Source: an uncultured Flavobacteriaceae bacterium (lineage in GTDB: Bacteria; Bacteroidota; Bacteroidia; Flavobacteriales; Flavobacteriaceae). From it: DNA of 64,000 nt. A model generated the notes under the pieces. It searched no databases and was not told where the DNA came from. It saw nothing but the letters and a program-made list of their open reading frames with translations. Of the stretch, positions 44,219 to 54,160 are shown one piece after another. Positions within the stretch are counted from its first letter, which is position 1; every line of letters begins with the position of its first letter. The translations under genes and the position numbers were made by a program. The DNA is taken from assembly GCA_947500445.1 (NCBI GenBank), contig CANMSB010000018.1, positions 31,745-95,744 of the forward strand, given 5' to 3'.

Positions 44219-45370
44219 ATGATGGTAGAAAAACAAAAACGACATACTCAGATTGTAACTTTATTGGTGATTTTGACCATCATCGGTATCGCCTTGTTGG
44301 TCTTGGCAGGAATCGATTATCGGAAAACCAATGCTCGTGAGCACGCGGCTGCTACAGCCAAAAAGGAAGCGATTAAAAGTCTGTATTGGCACGTGAAATT
44401 CGAGTACGAACAACTCCAGAACCTGATACCGTGGTGGAACGAAAGTGTTGCCAAACTCACTTTAAACCATACCCGTGATACGGTAGAACACCAGCCATAT
44501 ACGGTAGCGGAGTTCCAACAATACCACCAAGGACTTATCGGTACCATTGAGTCCGTCAAGAAAAATGATATTGGGCTTATTGACCATGAATTGGGCGCGT
44601 TGCGGAATATGTTTTCAAAAGAGTATGAGGTGAAGACCTTAATGCCGTTTTTTAAACTTCGGCGAAGATGGTTGGAGAATGAAGGGCAACTCGATCGGTT
44701 GTATTACGATATCGTTACCAACACGGAAAGAACCGATTCGGTAGTATTCCGTGGTAGTCGGGGATACCGCATTTTTAAACCCTATTTTGAACAACTGGAG
44801 AAGATGGACAGAACGCTGTACGAGCTGATGGCATATAAGTACCAAGAGGCCATACAGTTATTGATGCACACCTATCCCGAATTTGTTCCGGAAGCAAAAC
44901 GGATACTCTTTGGTAACCAATCCTATGCCGTTGTAACGGCGTATCATGCCTGGAAACAGGACAGTATTGCACCGGGAAACGACATGAAATTCCTTCCGCC
45001 CCAAAAGGAGGGCGATACGTTGACCGTCCTAAGCAAGATCTATCGAAACGGAAATAAGGCCCTTGTGGTAGCTTATACCGAAGGTGATATCCATCCCTAC
45101 ACCGATGAACAGCGGATGGCGTTTGTCGATCGTTTGGACACCGCCACCCCAAAACTGAAAAATGAAGAAAAAAGATACTACTGTGTGTGGTCCGAAGACG
45201 GGCAATACTATGCCACCGGAACGAACAAAAAGTTATATCCGCATGTGTTGGAAGGAGATGACCGAGAGGTAATGGGATTTTATGATGACGAACTGAAACG
45301 GTATTACGTTACGGGGGAGTATGATGCGTTTAAGGCATATTATCCGGGATACCAAAATGAAATGGAATAA
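44219..45370 (+). CDS. Single-pass membrane-anchored protein, unknown
   Basis: This is a 383-residue protein with one N-terminal membrane helix (about 12-32) after a basic start (MVEKQKRH), then a long soluble region outside the cytoplasm. A helical first half (YWHVKFEYEQLQNLIPWW...) is followed by a strand-rich second half. No family is recognised. It is 8 nt downstream of the LRR-DUF1963 gene and 21 nt upstream of another LRR gene. An ATG one codon later is possible. Confidence 0.8.
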   Translation: MMVEKQKRHTQIVTLLVILTIIGIALLVLAGIDYRKTNAREHAAATAKKEAIKSLYWHVKFEYEQLQNLIPWWNESVAKLTLNHTRDTVEHQPYTVAEFQQYHQGLIGTIESVKKNDIGLIDHELGALRNMFSKEYEVKTLMPFFKLRRRWLENEGQLDRLYYDIVTNTERTDSVVFRGSRGYRIFKPYFEQLEKMDRTLYELMAYKYQEAIQLLMHTYPEFVPEAKRILFGNQSYAVVTAYHAWKQDSIAPGNDMKFLPPQKEGDTLTVLSKIYRNGNKALVVAYTEGDIHPYTDEQRMAFVDRLDTATPKLKNEEKRYYCVWSEDGQYYATGTNKKLYPHVLEGDDREVMGFYDDELKRYYVTGEYDAFKAYYPGYQNEME

Positions 45371-45391
45371 CTTTTTAGAACCATTCCCAAT

Positions 45392-47140
45392 ATGGGCCTT
45401 CCGGAAAATTTACTGAACACCATCATACAGGACAATAAAACACGTTCCCTGCTGGGGCATTCCAGTTTTGGTGATCTGTTTTTCTCGGAACCCGATGGTT
45501 ATGGGGGCACGTTATTTTCGGTGTTAAAAATAAGCACCCGAAAGGAGGTCCCCGTTTCTCCGGACCATATGGGGCTTTTTCGGTTTGAGGTAATACACAT
45601 CACCGACAAAAAATCGGTAATGGGGCATTATATAAAGGCTAGGCTGAACACACCGTTCAAATTGTTGCGATCGCCCGATTTTGCCAAAAAGTACGATGCC
45701 ATAGCAACGCGGAACGGGCTAAGGGAGCGGCTTAAAAATAAATTGGGAAAATTGGGGCCTAACGAGGTATTTGCACACTCCTATACCTTCTACAACACTA
45801 AGGAACCCATGCATGCTACAGTACTGCAAAATGAGGTCTATTGGGAGAAAATATTGGAACACCTTCACCGATTTCCTAGAGCGTACTATAGCGATATTTA
45901 TGATTTGGCCGGCAAGGATACCTATGGTCCCTTGGTCGAAAAAAAGTATTACGGTCACGGGTTCGACATTCCCGACCAACTTTTCAACTGTATCAACCTA
46001 AAAGTACTGGCCATTTGGAACCATACGGCAAAACAATTGGATGATCGTTTGCTACAGCTCAAAAATTTGAACGCCCTTGCCTTGAGAAATTTGAACGGCC
46101 TTCCCCAAAATACCATGGATCACATTCAGGAGCTGCCCTATTTGGTAGCGCTGGAACTGACCAATACCGATACCTTTTCAAGAACGGTATTGCAACGGAT
46201 TCCTTTAGGTATCGAAAAGCTGAAAAACCTGAGATACTTCGACTTTAGCGGTCATCCGTTTGAAAACTGGGACCAGGTGGTGCAACTTGTCAATATCAGG
46301 CGACTGTCCCTGGTAAATTGCGGACTTACGACCATTGCGGCAACTATCCATCAACTGGAACATTTGGAAGAACTGTATTTGAACGCCAATAAAATCCAAG
46401 AACTACCGACCGGCCTAAAACGGCTTAAAAATTTAAAAACTTTGCGTTTGGACGGAAATCCCTTGTCCGAACTACCCGAATGGATCGGAGAAATGGAAAG
46501 TCTAGAAGTGTTGGAGCTTACCCAAACGGGTCTGACCAGTTTGCCCGACACCATAGTCCGATTGAAAAATCTTAAGACACTCAAACTCAAAAAAAATCCT
46601 TTTCAACTGCTACCGAAATGCCTGCTCCAATTCCCCAAAAGGGTGGTGGAGATTGAACTTCGGAACGCGGCCCTGTACGATGCAAAAGCAAAGGCCAAAA
46701 TGGCTACTTACCCGAAAGGCGATTGTGCCTTTGAAACCGATTTTAATCTGAAACTGATGGTCATCAATGAGCTTATGTATGTTGACGAGGTGCTGCTGCC
46801 CAAGTTCGATATTTGGAAATTTGCAAAAAACCATCCCGACCGCAACATCGATATTGAAAAAGAAGGCTATGAACGCATTCCCGAAGCGGAGGCCTATTTC
46901 AGAAAATTAAAAATACCGATGGATCTGCTGATCGATATCAAGGAATTGAAATCCGACGGTGGAGATGCTATTTATCGCCAGATCATTCCTTTTTGGGACG
47001 GGGAAGACCGTCAGTTCGATGTCGGTTCCATTTCCGATATCAAATACCTGCCTAATTTAAAAGCAACGAACGATATGAATTTCCCCAAACACTTGATCTC
47101 CGAATTGCGCAAGCTGAAGATAAAGGTATCCCGTTATTGA
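45392..47140 (+). CDS. Leucine-rich-repeat protein with a DUF6892-like C-terminus
   Basis: This 582-residue cytoplasmic protein opens with about 190 residues of unknown fold. Leucine-rich repeats of the plant/bacterial type (LxxLxLxxN.L..LP) follow at about 196-430. About 445-580 hold a domain resembling DUF6892 by memory (FNLKLMVINELMYVDEVLLP, PFWDGEDRQFDV, YLPNLKA). No enzymatic motif is visible. Together with the gene at 41658, two LRR proteins in one gene run suggest a shared ligand-recognition theme. Confidence 0.82.
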   Translation: MGLPENLLNTIIQDNKTRSLLGHSSFGDLFFSEPDGYGGTLFSVLKISTRKEVPVSPDHMGLFRFEVIHITDKKSVMGHYIKARLNTPFKLLRSPDFAKKYDAIATRNGLRERLKNKLGKLGPNEVFAHSYTFYNTKEPMHATVLQNEVYWEKILEHLHRFPRAYYSDIYDLAGKDTYGPLVEKKYYGHGFDIPDQLFNCINLKVLAIWNHTAKQLDDRLLQLKNLNALALRNLNGLPQNTMDHIQELPYLVALELTNTDTFSRTVLQRIPLGIEKLKNLRYFDFSGHPFENWDQVVQLVNIRRLSLVNCGLTTIAATIHQLEHLEELYLNANKIQELPTGLKRLKNLKTLRLDGNPLSELPEWIGEMESLEVLELTQTGLTSLPDTIVRLKNLKTLKLKKNPFQLLPKCLLQFPKRVVEIELRNAALYDAKAKAKMATYPKGDCAFETDFNLKLMVINELMYVDEVLLPKFDIWKFAKNHPDRNIDIEKEGYERIPEAEAYFRKLKIPMDLLIDIKELKSDGGDAIYRQIIPFWDGEDRQFDVGSISDIKYLPNLKATNDMNFPKHLISELRKLKIKVSRY

Positions 47141-47303
47141 TGAATAACGGAATCCAGTGAGAGGGAAACATCATGGTAATCGTTTCTTTGTTACGGAAAT
47201 CGCATGTGTAAGCGGGTCCATGTGAGGGTCCCAAAACCAAAAATCAAAAACGATGGATTATCAAGTTGAAACCATATTGACCAAGAGTAGAAAAGTAAGC
47301 AAG

Positions 47304-48041
47304 ATGAAAACGATAGTGTGGTTTTTGATGGTCAACGTACTCCTTTTTAATTGTAAAGGTCAAGAAGCGAAAGTATTAACGGGAAACCTATCGGAAGGAG
47401 CAAAGGAAGTATCAAAAAATGAGGTAACGGTTGCTGGGGATACCATAAAACGAACGCAATTTGTGCTCCGGAAAGTCACCGGTTGGGATGCCAAAAAACA
47501 ACAGCTGACCAAATATGTTAGCAACGAAGAATCCGAATTCCTTTCCTTTGTTTGTAATGATCGCTATGGTGTTTTGGAGTATGCCGATGCCACAAAAGAG
47601 TGGCCACAAAATGCCTACTACATTTTTGATCGGCCAACGGAATTGACAAATGAGATACAGCTTGATCTTTCCAGTGCGCTGTATACCATTACCGAAGCAC
47701 GGTACGAGATGGACATGTCCTACTTCAGTAACCTGGTCGGGCAGTACTTATGTATTGGTGAACGTGCCGATGGTGGAGAGCTCGTGACCATTATCGATAT
47801 TGAGAAAAACGTTTTGATCGCCAAACTTGCGACCACCGCGGAAGGCCTGCTCTCTTTTGACGGTACCGTGGCCACCTTTTGGGAATATTCGGAAAAAGAA
47901 CTCGATAAAGACACCATTTGCCCCGAACATAGGAACACGGAATTTTATGCCAACTATGTTCCAACGGAGCAAATACGGTTCAATGTAAAAACCGGCAAAA
48001 GAACGGAAACCGGCACCTACGGTTGCGGTTTCATGGAATAG
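47304..48041 (+). CDS. Hypothetical lipoprotein
   Basis: This is a 245-residue protein with lipobox LLFNC (C17). The ATG at 47304 is preferred to 47253 because it places the signal peptide at the N-terminus (MKTIVWFLMVNVLLFNC). The mature part has a C-terminal EYSEKELDKDTICPEHRN segment and ends TYGCGFME, so cysteines could form a disulfide. No family is recognised. It is separated from the LRR gene by 163 nt. Confidence 0.78.
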   Translation: MKTIVWFLMVNVLLFNCKGQEAKVLTGNLSEGAKEVSKNEVTVAGDTIKRTQFVLRKVTGWDAKKQQLTKYVSNEESEFLSFVCNDRYGVLEYADATKEWPQNAYYIFDRPTELTNEIQLDLSSALYTITEARYEMDMSYFSNLVGQYLCIGERADGGELVTIIDIEKNVLIAKLATTAEGLLSFDGTVATFWEYSEKELDKDTICPEHRNTEFYANYVPTEQIRFNVKTGKRTETGTYGCGFME

Positions 48042-48381
48042 GCGTCCTTGGAGTTCATACAAAGTTTATGGCCAAACTTTTAATGGGTAATTTAAAACTA
48101 GAAATGGTATAAGGAGGCCCAGAGTACGTTTTGCCTTTGGCTGGGAATAGTTTCTTCCGTACGGTCGGTGCGAAAAATGCATTTCACTGAAAAGAGGGGT
48201 ATGCAAAAAAGATGGGGACATTATTTTTAGAACGCTGAAAGTATCCGATGTCAAATAAGCAAAAAATGGGGAATGATCCCAAAATTAGATAACGAAATAT
48301 GAAATGGTATGCGTAATGGAGCGTTCCCCACCATTGCGGATAAAAAATAACGGATGGAAACAGCACTTGAACGTAAAGATC
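48042..48381. other. Intergenic stretch with a regulatory box and repeat remnants
   Basis: No supported gene. It contains AATTTAAAACTAGAAATGGTAT (48090-48111), which resembles a MITE end, the box at 48185-48199, a 14-codon frame at 48249-48293 (MSNKQK...), and a second MITE-end-like GAAATGGTATGC near 48301. It looks like a transcription start region disturbed by repeat remnants. Confidence 0.5.
48185..48199 (+). promoter_or_regulatory. CACTGAAAAGAGGGG box, copy 3
   Basis: This variant box is followed after 22 nt by TATTTTTA (48222-48229), one mismatch from TAnnTTTG. The next supported gene starts at 48382, giving a leader of about 150 nt. Confidence 0.5.
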
Positions 48382-48948
48382 ATGCGACGAACAAAAGCCC
48401 AACTTATAGGAGTTATCTACAAGGCCTTTGAGGGAGTGACCCTTGAGGAGGGTATTGGCCTTTGGGAAGGGTATGCATTGGACGAGCGTTTGGAAAATAC
48501 GAAGGAGTACTACCGTCTAAAGGGTAAGGACGAGCGTGAAGACTGGCAAAAAATCCCCATTTTGGACCTATATTATTGCAGTAGTTCCATATCCTTTTTG
48601 GATGCCAAGGGCATGCGTTTCCATTTAGGGCTGTACCTCCTGTTCGCATTGGAGGTATTTTGGGAAGAGGAGGAAGCTTTGCACGAAAACGAGGACTTCG
48701 ATCTTTCACCACCGGAAGTGCAGTTCGCATTGACGTATAATTTAGAATCGGATTTTTCCCGTGAGCGATTTTCATTGTTGAACAAGGCGCAAATGAAAAG
48801 CGTGGTGTACTTTTTGGAGTATGCTTTGGGAGAACGGAAATCCCATTTTAGAGCACACGGAATCACTCAAAAACCATCCTTCGACAAACGCTATAAGGAG
48901 TTGGAAAATGCCATTGCCTTCTGGAAAGTAAAGGCGTTGGTAGGATAA
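48382..48948 (+). CDS. Hypothetical protein (DUF6714-like, tentative)
   Basis: This is a 188-residue soluble protein. The middle has YYCSSSISFLDAKGMRFHLGLYLLFALEVFW, with the shape I recall for DUF6714 (a conserved FLD..G..F.L..Y block). The ATG at 48382 (MRRTKAQL) is chosen because upstream residues of the longer frame come from intergenic repeats. A MITE-like element is inserted 8 nt after its stop, between it and the DUF4132 gene. Confidence 0.72.
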   Translation: MRRTKAQLIGVIYKAFEGVTLEEGIGLWEGYALDERLENTKEYYRLKGKDEREDWQKIPILDLYYCSSSISFLDAKGMRFHLGLYLLFALEVFWEEEEALHENEDFDLSPPEVQFALTYNLESDFSRERFSLLNKAQMKSVVYFLEYALGERKSHFRAHGITQKPSFDKRYKELENAIAFWKVKALVG

Positions 48949-48955
48949 AATAGGA

Positions 48956-49136
48956 ATACCATTTTAATTTTGAAATGGTATGTATGGAAATTGAATTGTT
49001 TTTTAGGTATTCAAGGCGAAAAACCTAAGTATAGCCTTAGCTACCGTTAGGTCCCTAGTCAAGCTGGGGACAGGCTTTTTAACGAAGAATAACGAAAAAA
49101 ACCATTTATTAGTGCTATTTCAAAATTAAACTGGTA
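48956..49136. mobile_element. MITE-like element, copy 2 (about 181 bp)
   Basis: The left end TACCATTTTAATTTTGAAA (48957-48975) and right end TTTCAAAATTAAACTGGTA (49118-49136) are inverted repeats at 18 of 19 positions. The left end also forms a 9-bp palindrome with AAATGGTAT. The interior shares CATAGCCTTAGCTAC-like and ACGAAGAA-like blocks with copy 1, plus about 25 extra nt. It ends 7 nt before the DUF4132 gene start. Confidence 0.75.
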
Positions 49137-49143
49137 GAACCTT

Positions 49144-52100
49144 ATGATTGCAAAAGAACAAGTAACGGCCCTCCTCAAAAACAAAAGGAAGTTAGATTTC
49201 AAAAAAGAAACCTTTTCCAGTTTTTCAAAACCCTATCAAATTTTGGGGAAACTCATTGTGGCCCATCTTCCAGAGTATCGGGATACAAAGCCGATATTGA
49301 CGTACTACAAGGAGGCCTTCGGTAAGGATTTAAAAACCAATCCATGGGACGGTAAGGAGGGACTTCGGTTGGCGCAACTGATCTACGGGGATCTGCGCGC
49401 ACCTTATATTTCAAAAATTTGGACGTTGTTCATGCAGCTGCCCTATCAATCGGGCTATAATAGACGACCGTTCCGTATGACGGCCAACACCAAGCACATC
49501 AATTTGGTATTAAAGCAACTACGTGTCCTTTGCAACACCAGTTGTTACGGTTTTGCCGATTGCTCCTTTACCGAACAGGCGCAGCTTTCAGGATACTTTC
49601 AAAACATGGGCAATGCCTATCTTTTTGGCGTGGTGCTGTCGGAGGGAAACCAAGAACTGTTAGGGGCCGTTACCGATATTGTCAATGGCGAGGATGAGGT
49701 AGGGGTCGTCTCCAGGGACATTATAAAGGCCCTGTTGCTGACCGATAAAAAAGAAAACTGGCAGCTGGTAGAAAAGTTATTGTTGGCCGCCCAGCGGCAG
49801 GAGGGGCTGCGGCAGACCATTTTGGAATCTTTGGATGAGACCAGCATTGGTGCCCTGCGGTATTTGATCGATACGGTGCTCGAACACGACCTGTCCCGTT
49901 TTAGCAGTGTGGTAAGGGCCGTGGATACTTGGTTCGGTTTTGGATGGGACGCACCAAAAAAAGCGACCATCAAAAGAACATTGGAACTCGCCGCAACCTT
50001 TATGGACGCACCGGAAAAGGTAGACGAAACCCTTAAAGGAAAGGACCATTTGGCAAGTTATGTGGCGTTATGGGCGACCGGCATAAAGGATGTGACCCTA
50101 GCAAATACCAAAGCCTTTGAGCTAGTGTTCGATAACCATACGCCCAAAACGAAAAAGCTTTTGGCACTTTTCTTTGTTTACGAGACCGTGCGGACCAAAC
50201 ATGAACTCACTCCCTATATGTTGGAACATTGGGGCAAGGATGTGGAGCTGGATTACTGGATGTTGCGCAATGCGCCCGCCTTGGATTGGACCAACGATTT
50301 CTTTTTGAAGGTAAAGGAAACCGCGGATGCGTTACCAACGGAGGGCAAGCGTTTTGGCGGTACCGTTTTTGAATGGAAGCAGTACGACATTACCCCTTTC
50401 TATTTTTATGACTATCTGATCCGTTATGCCAAGGAAGAACAAATGATACTATTGGCACAAGATTTGGCCAAGCTGCCGAACCATGCACGGGAAGCGTTCA
50501 TCAGAAAAATATTTCCCAAGCATTATACCTATTCGTTGAACAGTGGCCGTTATCAAAACAAAAAACAGGAATCGCCCCGATTGACCTTGAAAAAAGATGC
50601 TTGGCAACGCGTTTTGTTACGGCAAGCGGCCACCGACCGGAACCTTTCCGTAATGGCGACCGGTTTAAAAGGGTTCGGTCATATGGATCTGGAAAAGGAG
50701 GAGTTGGAAATTTTGGAGGGACTGCTCTCCCGAAAAGGGAAAGACCTTCGAAAGCATACCATACAATTGTTGGTAAAACAACCCGAGGAGAAGTTGAAGG
50801 CGAGCACCTTAAATTTGGTAGCCTCCAACAAAGTGGAGCAACGATTGGCCGGACTCGAAATTTTGACGGTACTCGATGGGGAAAATAAGTACCCCGAGTT
50901 TGTGGCGACCCAGGTGGAAGCCTATCAACAACGAAAAAGTCTCGGTAAAAACGAATCGGTCTTTTTGGCCAAATTTTCAAAAGCACCTACCAGCGATTAT
51001 ACCTTTTCCAACGGTTTTGGGGTGATCGACTATTCCAAGATCACACCTTTGATTACGCCACAAGCCAGGTTCAAAGAGAAAAAAGGACTGTTAGGCTTCT
51101 TGAAGCCGGAATCAAAATTCCGTATCAAGGGAATAGTGGACGAGAAAAAGACCGTCACCGAAATCAACAAATTGATTGCCCTTTTCGAAGAAAATCGAAA
51201 TTACGAATACCGGTACGAGGGCTACCAAGGCGCCGTAGAAACCGTCTTGCTGGGCAATGTGTTTCGTGCCAAGTCCCGTGATCGAAAGGATTTTAGCGCG
51301 GAGCAGTATCTAAACGACCTGCCGTTGGCCGATGTTTGGAAAAAATGGTACGCCCAAAGCAAACTGAACGATTTTGAGGTATTCTACGCCCTGTTTTTTT
51401 TGAACGCCTACCGGGATCCTTTTGCCCGTTACAGCGAAATGACCGATTTTATCAAGTCCTACTATCCGGATTTGGATGGCTTACAGATCGATAGTGCCGG
51501 AAATTACAACAGCATCAACCGAAAGGTCGGCGCAATTTTGGCCGCCCTGAACAATGTGCACCGCGACGTGATAACATTGATCCATTTTAAGCTGGATATT
51601 CTGGAGGATATGATTGCCAATTGTCCGGAAACATTTAAGGGCAGACATTTAAAAACACCAAAGTACCACTACCAACAAGGGCTGATATGGACGCAAATGA
51701 TACTGGAGGCCGGTTTTTGGATCGCGGACCACGAAATTGATATGCTGGCCGAAAAAAACAGCGATATCCTAAAGCGATATTATGATCTTCAGCAGTATCT
51801 TTTTGTCCAGCGGCTCGGATTTCCAAAAAAAGTTACCGATGTAAAAGCGGTGACCCAGGCAAAAAAAGAAGACCGGCAGCTAAAGCCTCCACAGCTGCAT
51901 ATACTGCTGACCCTTTTTCAAAAAGGCCTATTACCGGAGGAGAACCTGCTTTTTCAGGCATTTTACCATCCCGATCTATTGCGGTTGCTCGATGGGGGCA
52001 TTAGATACAACACCAGACGCTATAAAGAGTATGACATAACGGCCACCGGTATGCCGCCGTTAAAGACGAATATGCTCAAGGTAGAGGTAGAACGGGGCGA

Positions 52101-54156
52101 CCTGCCTACCGAAGCCTCCGAGTACATTGGTAGTTTTGTAAACGTACAAGGGGTACGCTATGTATTTGAAGTATTGGAACGCTTGGGCAAGGAGAACCTG
52201 GATCGCGGATACAGCTATGACCGATATAGTAAAAAAGCCAATTTCAGTACGATTTTGAGCATCAGCGAACCCTCCGAAACGGATACCTACGAAGTATTTG
52301 CGGAAGGGGTCAAAAATGCCAAGATCACGAAAAAAAGACTCATGGAGTTGGCCTGTTATGCCACGCAATGGGCGGAATGGATCGGCCGTTATCTTAAGAT
52401 TGACGATTTGGAGCATGCCGTATGGTGGTTTCATGCCCATGCCGCCGATCATTATATGAGCGCACAAAAAGAAACGACCATCGCAAGATATTCCAATATC
52501 GAAAAAAACGACTTCGCCAAGGGCGCCATTGATATCGATTGGTTCAATCGGGTGTATGCCAGTTTGGGAAAAAGCAATTGGAAGCTATTGCACGATGCCG
52601 CCAAATACATTTCACAGGGCAATGGCCACCGCCGCGTAAAACTGTATTCCGGTGTAATGCTGGGAGAAGTGAAAATTACCGCCACGCTTAAAAAAATAAA
52701 CGAAAAACGGGACAAGGATTATTTACGCGCCTTGGGACTAATACCCTTGAGCAAGACGAATGCGGAAAAGGACCTTTTGAACCGTTATAACCTTATTCAA
52801 AACTATATTAAGGAAAGCAAACAGTTCGGGGCGCAACGACAAGAGAGCGAGCGAAACGCCGCCGAAATCGCCTTGGACAACCTTTCCAGGAATGCCGGTT
52901 TTGAGGACCGTATTCGTTTCGGTTGGGCAATGGAAGGCAAGGCCACCGAAAAAATTATGGAAAACGATACCGTCACCTTCGACGATGTTACCGTAAAACT
53001 GGTCGTTGACGATATGGGCAAGGCCGAGATCAAGGTGTTTAAAGGGGAGAAAACACAAAAGACCATTCCTGCCAAGTACAAAAAGGATAAAAAGATCGCA
53101 CTTTTAAAAGAAGGTAAAAGTTATTTGGCCAAACAGTATTCCCGTACCCGAAATTCCTTAGCGCATGCGATGGTCCGTGAAGATGCCTTCCGACCCGAGG
53201 AACTTGAAAAGATCATGCGCCATCCGGTAGTAAAGGCCATGCTGGGGAAACTGGTGCTCTTTAACCCCGAGACCAAAGCGTCCGGATTTTATCGGGAAGG
53301 CCATTTGGTCGATGCCGATGGTGTACAACATTCCCTAAAATCTTCGGACGGTCTGGTTATCGCCCATGCTTCACATTTGTACGATGCCGTACAATGGGAT
53401 CTGTATCAAAAGTACCTTTTCGAAAACCGCATCGTACAGCCCTTTAAACAAGTGTTTCGTGAGCTCTATGTGATTACCGACGATGAACGCGAGCGTAGTT
53501 TTCGTTCCGAAAGATACCAAGGCCATCAGATACAGCCCAAAAAAACAGTGGCCTTGTTGCGCACTAGGGGGTGGACGGTCAACCGCGACGAGGGACTTCA
53601 AAAAGTATTTCACAGGCATGGTTTTATGGCCACCATGTATGCCATGGCCGATTGGTTCTCACCGGCCGATGTGGAAGCGCCGACCTTGGAATATGTCTGT
53701 TTCCATTCCCTAAAGGATTACAAGCCACTTCCAATGGCGGAGATACCTCCGGTAGTGTTCAGCGAGGTCATGCGCGACGTAGACCTAGTGGTCAGTGTGG
53801 CCCATGTAGGGGGCGTCGATCCCGAAGCGAGCCATAGTACCATGGAAATGCGGGGCGTGTTGGCCAGGGAATCCGCGCGCTTGTTCAAGCTCGACAATGT
53901 AACGGTAAAGCAAAGACACCTTGTCATCACCGGAAAACTGGGGGAATACAACATTCACCTGGGAAGTGCCAACGTGAGTATGCGGGGCTTGGCCCTAAAT
54001 ATTGTTCCGGTACATAGTCAGCATCGGGGCCGCATGTTCCTTCCCTTCGTAGATGACGACCCCAAAACGGCCGAATTGATCTCAAAAATGAAATTATTGG
54101 CCGAAGACCATAAAATTCAAGATCCTACCGTTTTAGGGCAAATCCATAAACAGTAA
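49144..54156 (+). CDS. DUF4132 (MolR/YehI-type) protein
   Basis: This is a 1670-residue cytoplasmic protein, the largest in the cluster. Residues 1 to about 620 are helical, HEAT-like repeats (AALNLVASNKVEQRLAG-type units). About 620-1190 is a second helical region. About 1190-1440 carry the DUF4132 core (KLLHDAAKYISQGNGHRRVK, RFGWAMEGK). About 1540-1665 form a C-terminal domain with SVAHVGGVDPEASHS, RGVLARESARLF, GKLGEYNIHLGS, LPFVDDDPKTAELISK. E. coli YehI has this C-terminus and is encoded near a MoxR ATPase and a vWA protein; neither is seen here. The start lies 7 nt after a MITE-like element, so its promoter must lie in or beyond that element. Function unknown. Confidence 0.88.
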   Translation: MIAKEQVTALLKNKRKLDFKKETFSSFSKPYQILGKLIVAHLPEYRDTKPILTYYKEAFGKDLKTNPWDGKEGLRLAQLIYGDLRAPYISKIWTLFMQLPYQSGYNRRPFRMTANTKHINLVLKQLRVLCNTSCYGFADCSFTEQAQLSGYFQNMGNAYLFGVVLSEGNQELLGAVTDIVNGEDEVGVVSRDIIKALLLTDKKENWQLVEKLLLAAQRQEGLRQTILESLDETSIGALRYLIDTVLEHDLSRFSSVVRAVDTWFGFGWDAPKKATIKRTLELAATFMDAPEKVDETLKGKDHLASYVALWATGIKDVTLANTKAFELVFDNHTPKTKKLLALFFVYETVRTKHELTPYMLEHWGKDVELDYWMLRNAPALDWTNDFFLKVKETADALPTEGKRFGGTVFEWKQYDITPFYFYDYLIRYAKEEQMILLAQDLAKLPNHAREAFIRKIFPKHYTYSLNSGRYQNKKQESPRLTLKKDAWQRVLLRQAATDRNLSVMATGLKGFGHMDLEKEELEILEGLLSRKGKDLRKHTIQLLVKQPEEKLKASTLNLVASNKVEQRLAGLEILTVLDGENKYPEFVATQVEAYQQRKSLGKNESVFLAKFSKAPTSDYTFSNGFGVIDYSKITPLITPQARFKEKKGLLGFLKPESKFRIKGIVDEKKTVTEINKLIALFEENRNYEYRYEGYQGAVETVLLGNVFRAKSRDRKDFSAEQYLNDLPLADVWKKWYAQSKLNDFEVFYALFFLNAYRDPFARYSEMTDFIKSYYPDLDGLQIDSAGNYNSINRKVGAILAALNNVHRDVITLIHFKLDILEDMIANCPETFKGRHLKTPKYHYQQGLIWTQMILEAGFWIADHEIDMLAEKNSDILKRYYDLQQYLFVQRLGFPKKVTDVKAVTQAKKEDRQLKPPQLHILLTLFQKGLLPEENLLFQAFYHPDLLRLLDGGIRYNTRRYKEYDITATGMPPLKTNMLKVEVERGDLPTEASEYIGSFVNVQGVRYVFEVLERLGKENLDRGYSYDRYSKKANFSTILSISEPSETDTYEVFAEGVKNAKITKKRLMELACYATQWAEWIGRYLKIDDLEHAVWWFHAHAADHYMSAQKETTIARYSNIEKNDFAKGAIDIDWFNRVYASLGKSNWKLLHDAAKYISQGNGHRRVKLYSGVMLGEVKITATLKKINEKRDKDYLRALGLIPLSKTNAEKDLLNRYNLIQNYIKESKQFGAQRQESERNAAEIALDNLSRNAGFEDRIRFGWAMEGKATEKIMENDTVTFDDVTVKLVVDDMGKAEIKVFKGEKTQKTIPAKYKKDKKIALLKEGKSYLAKQYSRTRNSLAHAMVREDAFRPEELEKIMRHPVVKAMLGKLVLFNPETKASGFYREGHLVDADGVQHSLKSSDGLVIAHASHLYDAVQWDLYQKYLFENRIVQPFKQVFRELYVITDDERERSFRSERYQGHQIQPKKTVALLRTRGWTVNRDEGLQKVFHRHGFMATMYAMADWFSPADVEAPTLEYVCFHSLKDYKPLPMAEIPPVVFSEVMRDVDLVVSVAHVGGVDPEASHSTMEMRGVLARESARLFKLDNVTVKQRHLVITGKLGEYNIHLGSANVSMRGLALNIVPVHSQHRGRMFLPFVDDDPKTAELISKMKLLAEDHKIQDPTVLGQIHKQ

Positions 54157-54160
54157 TACG

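Noticed and set aside
49144..54156. MoxR-vWA-MolR type system
   Set aside because: DUF4132 proteins can occur with MoxR ATPases and vWA proteins, but neither partner gene is present in the window.
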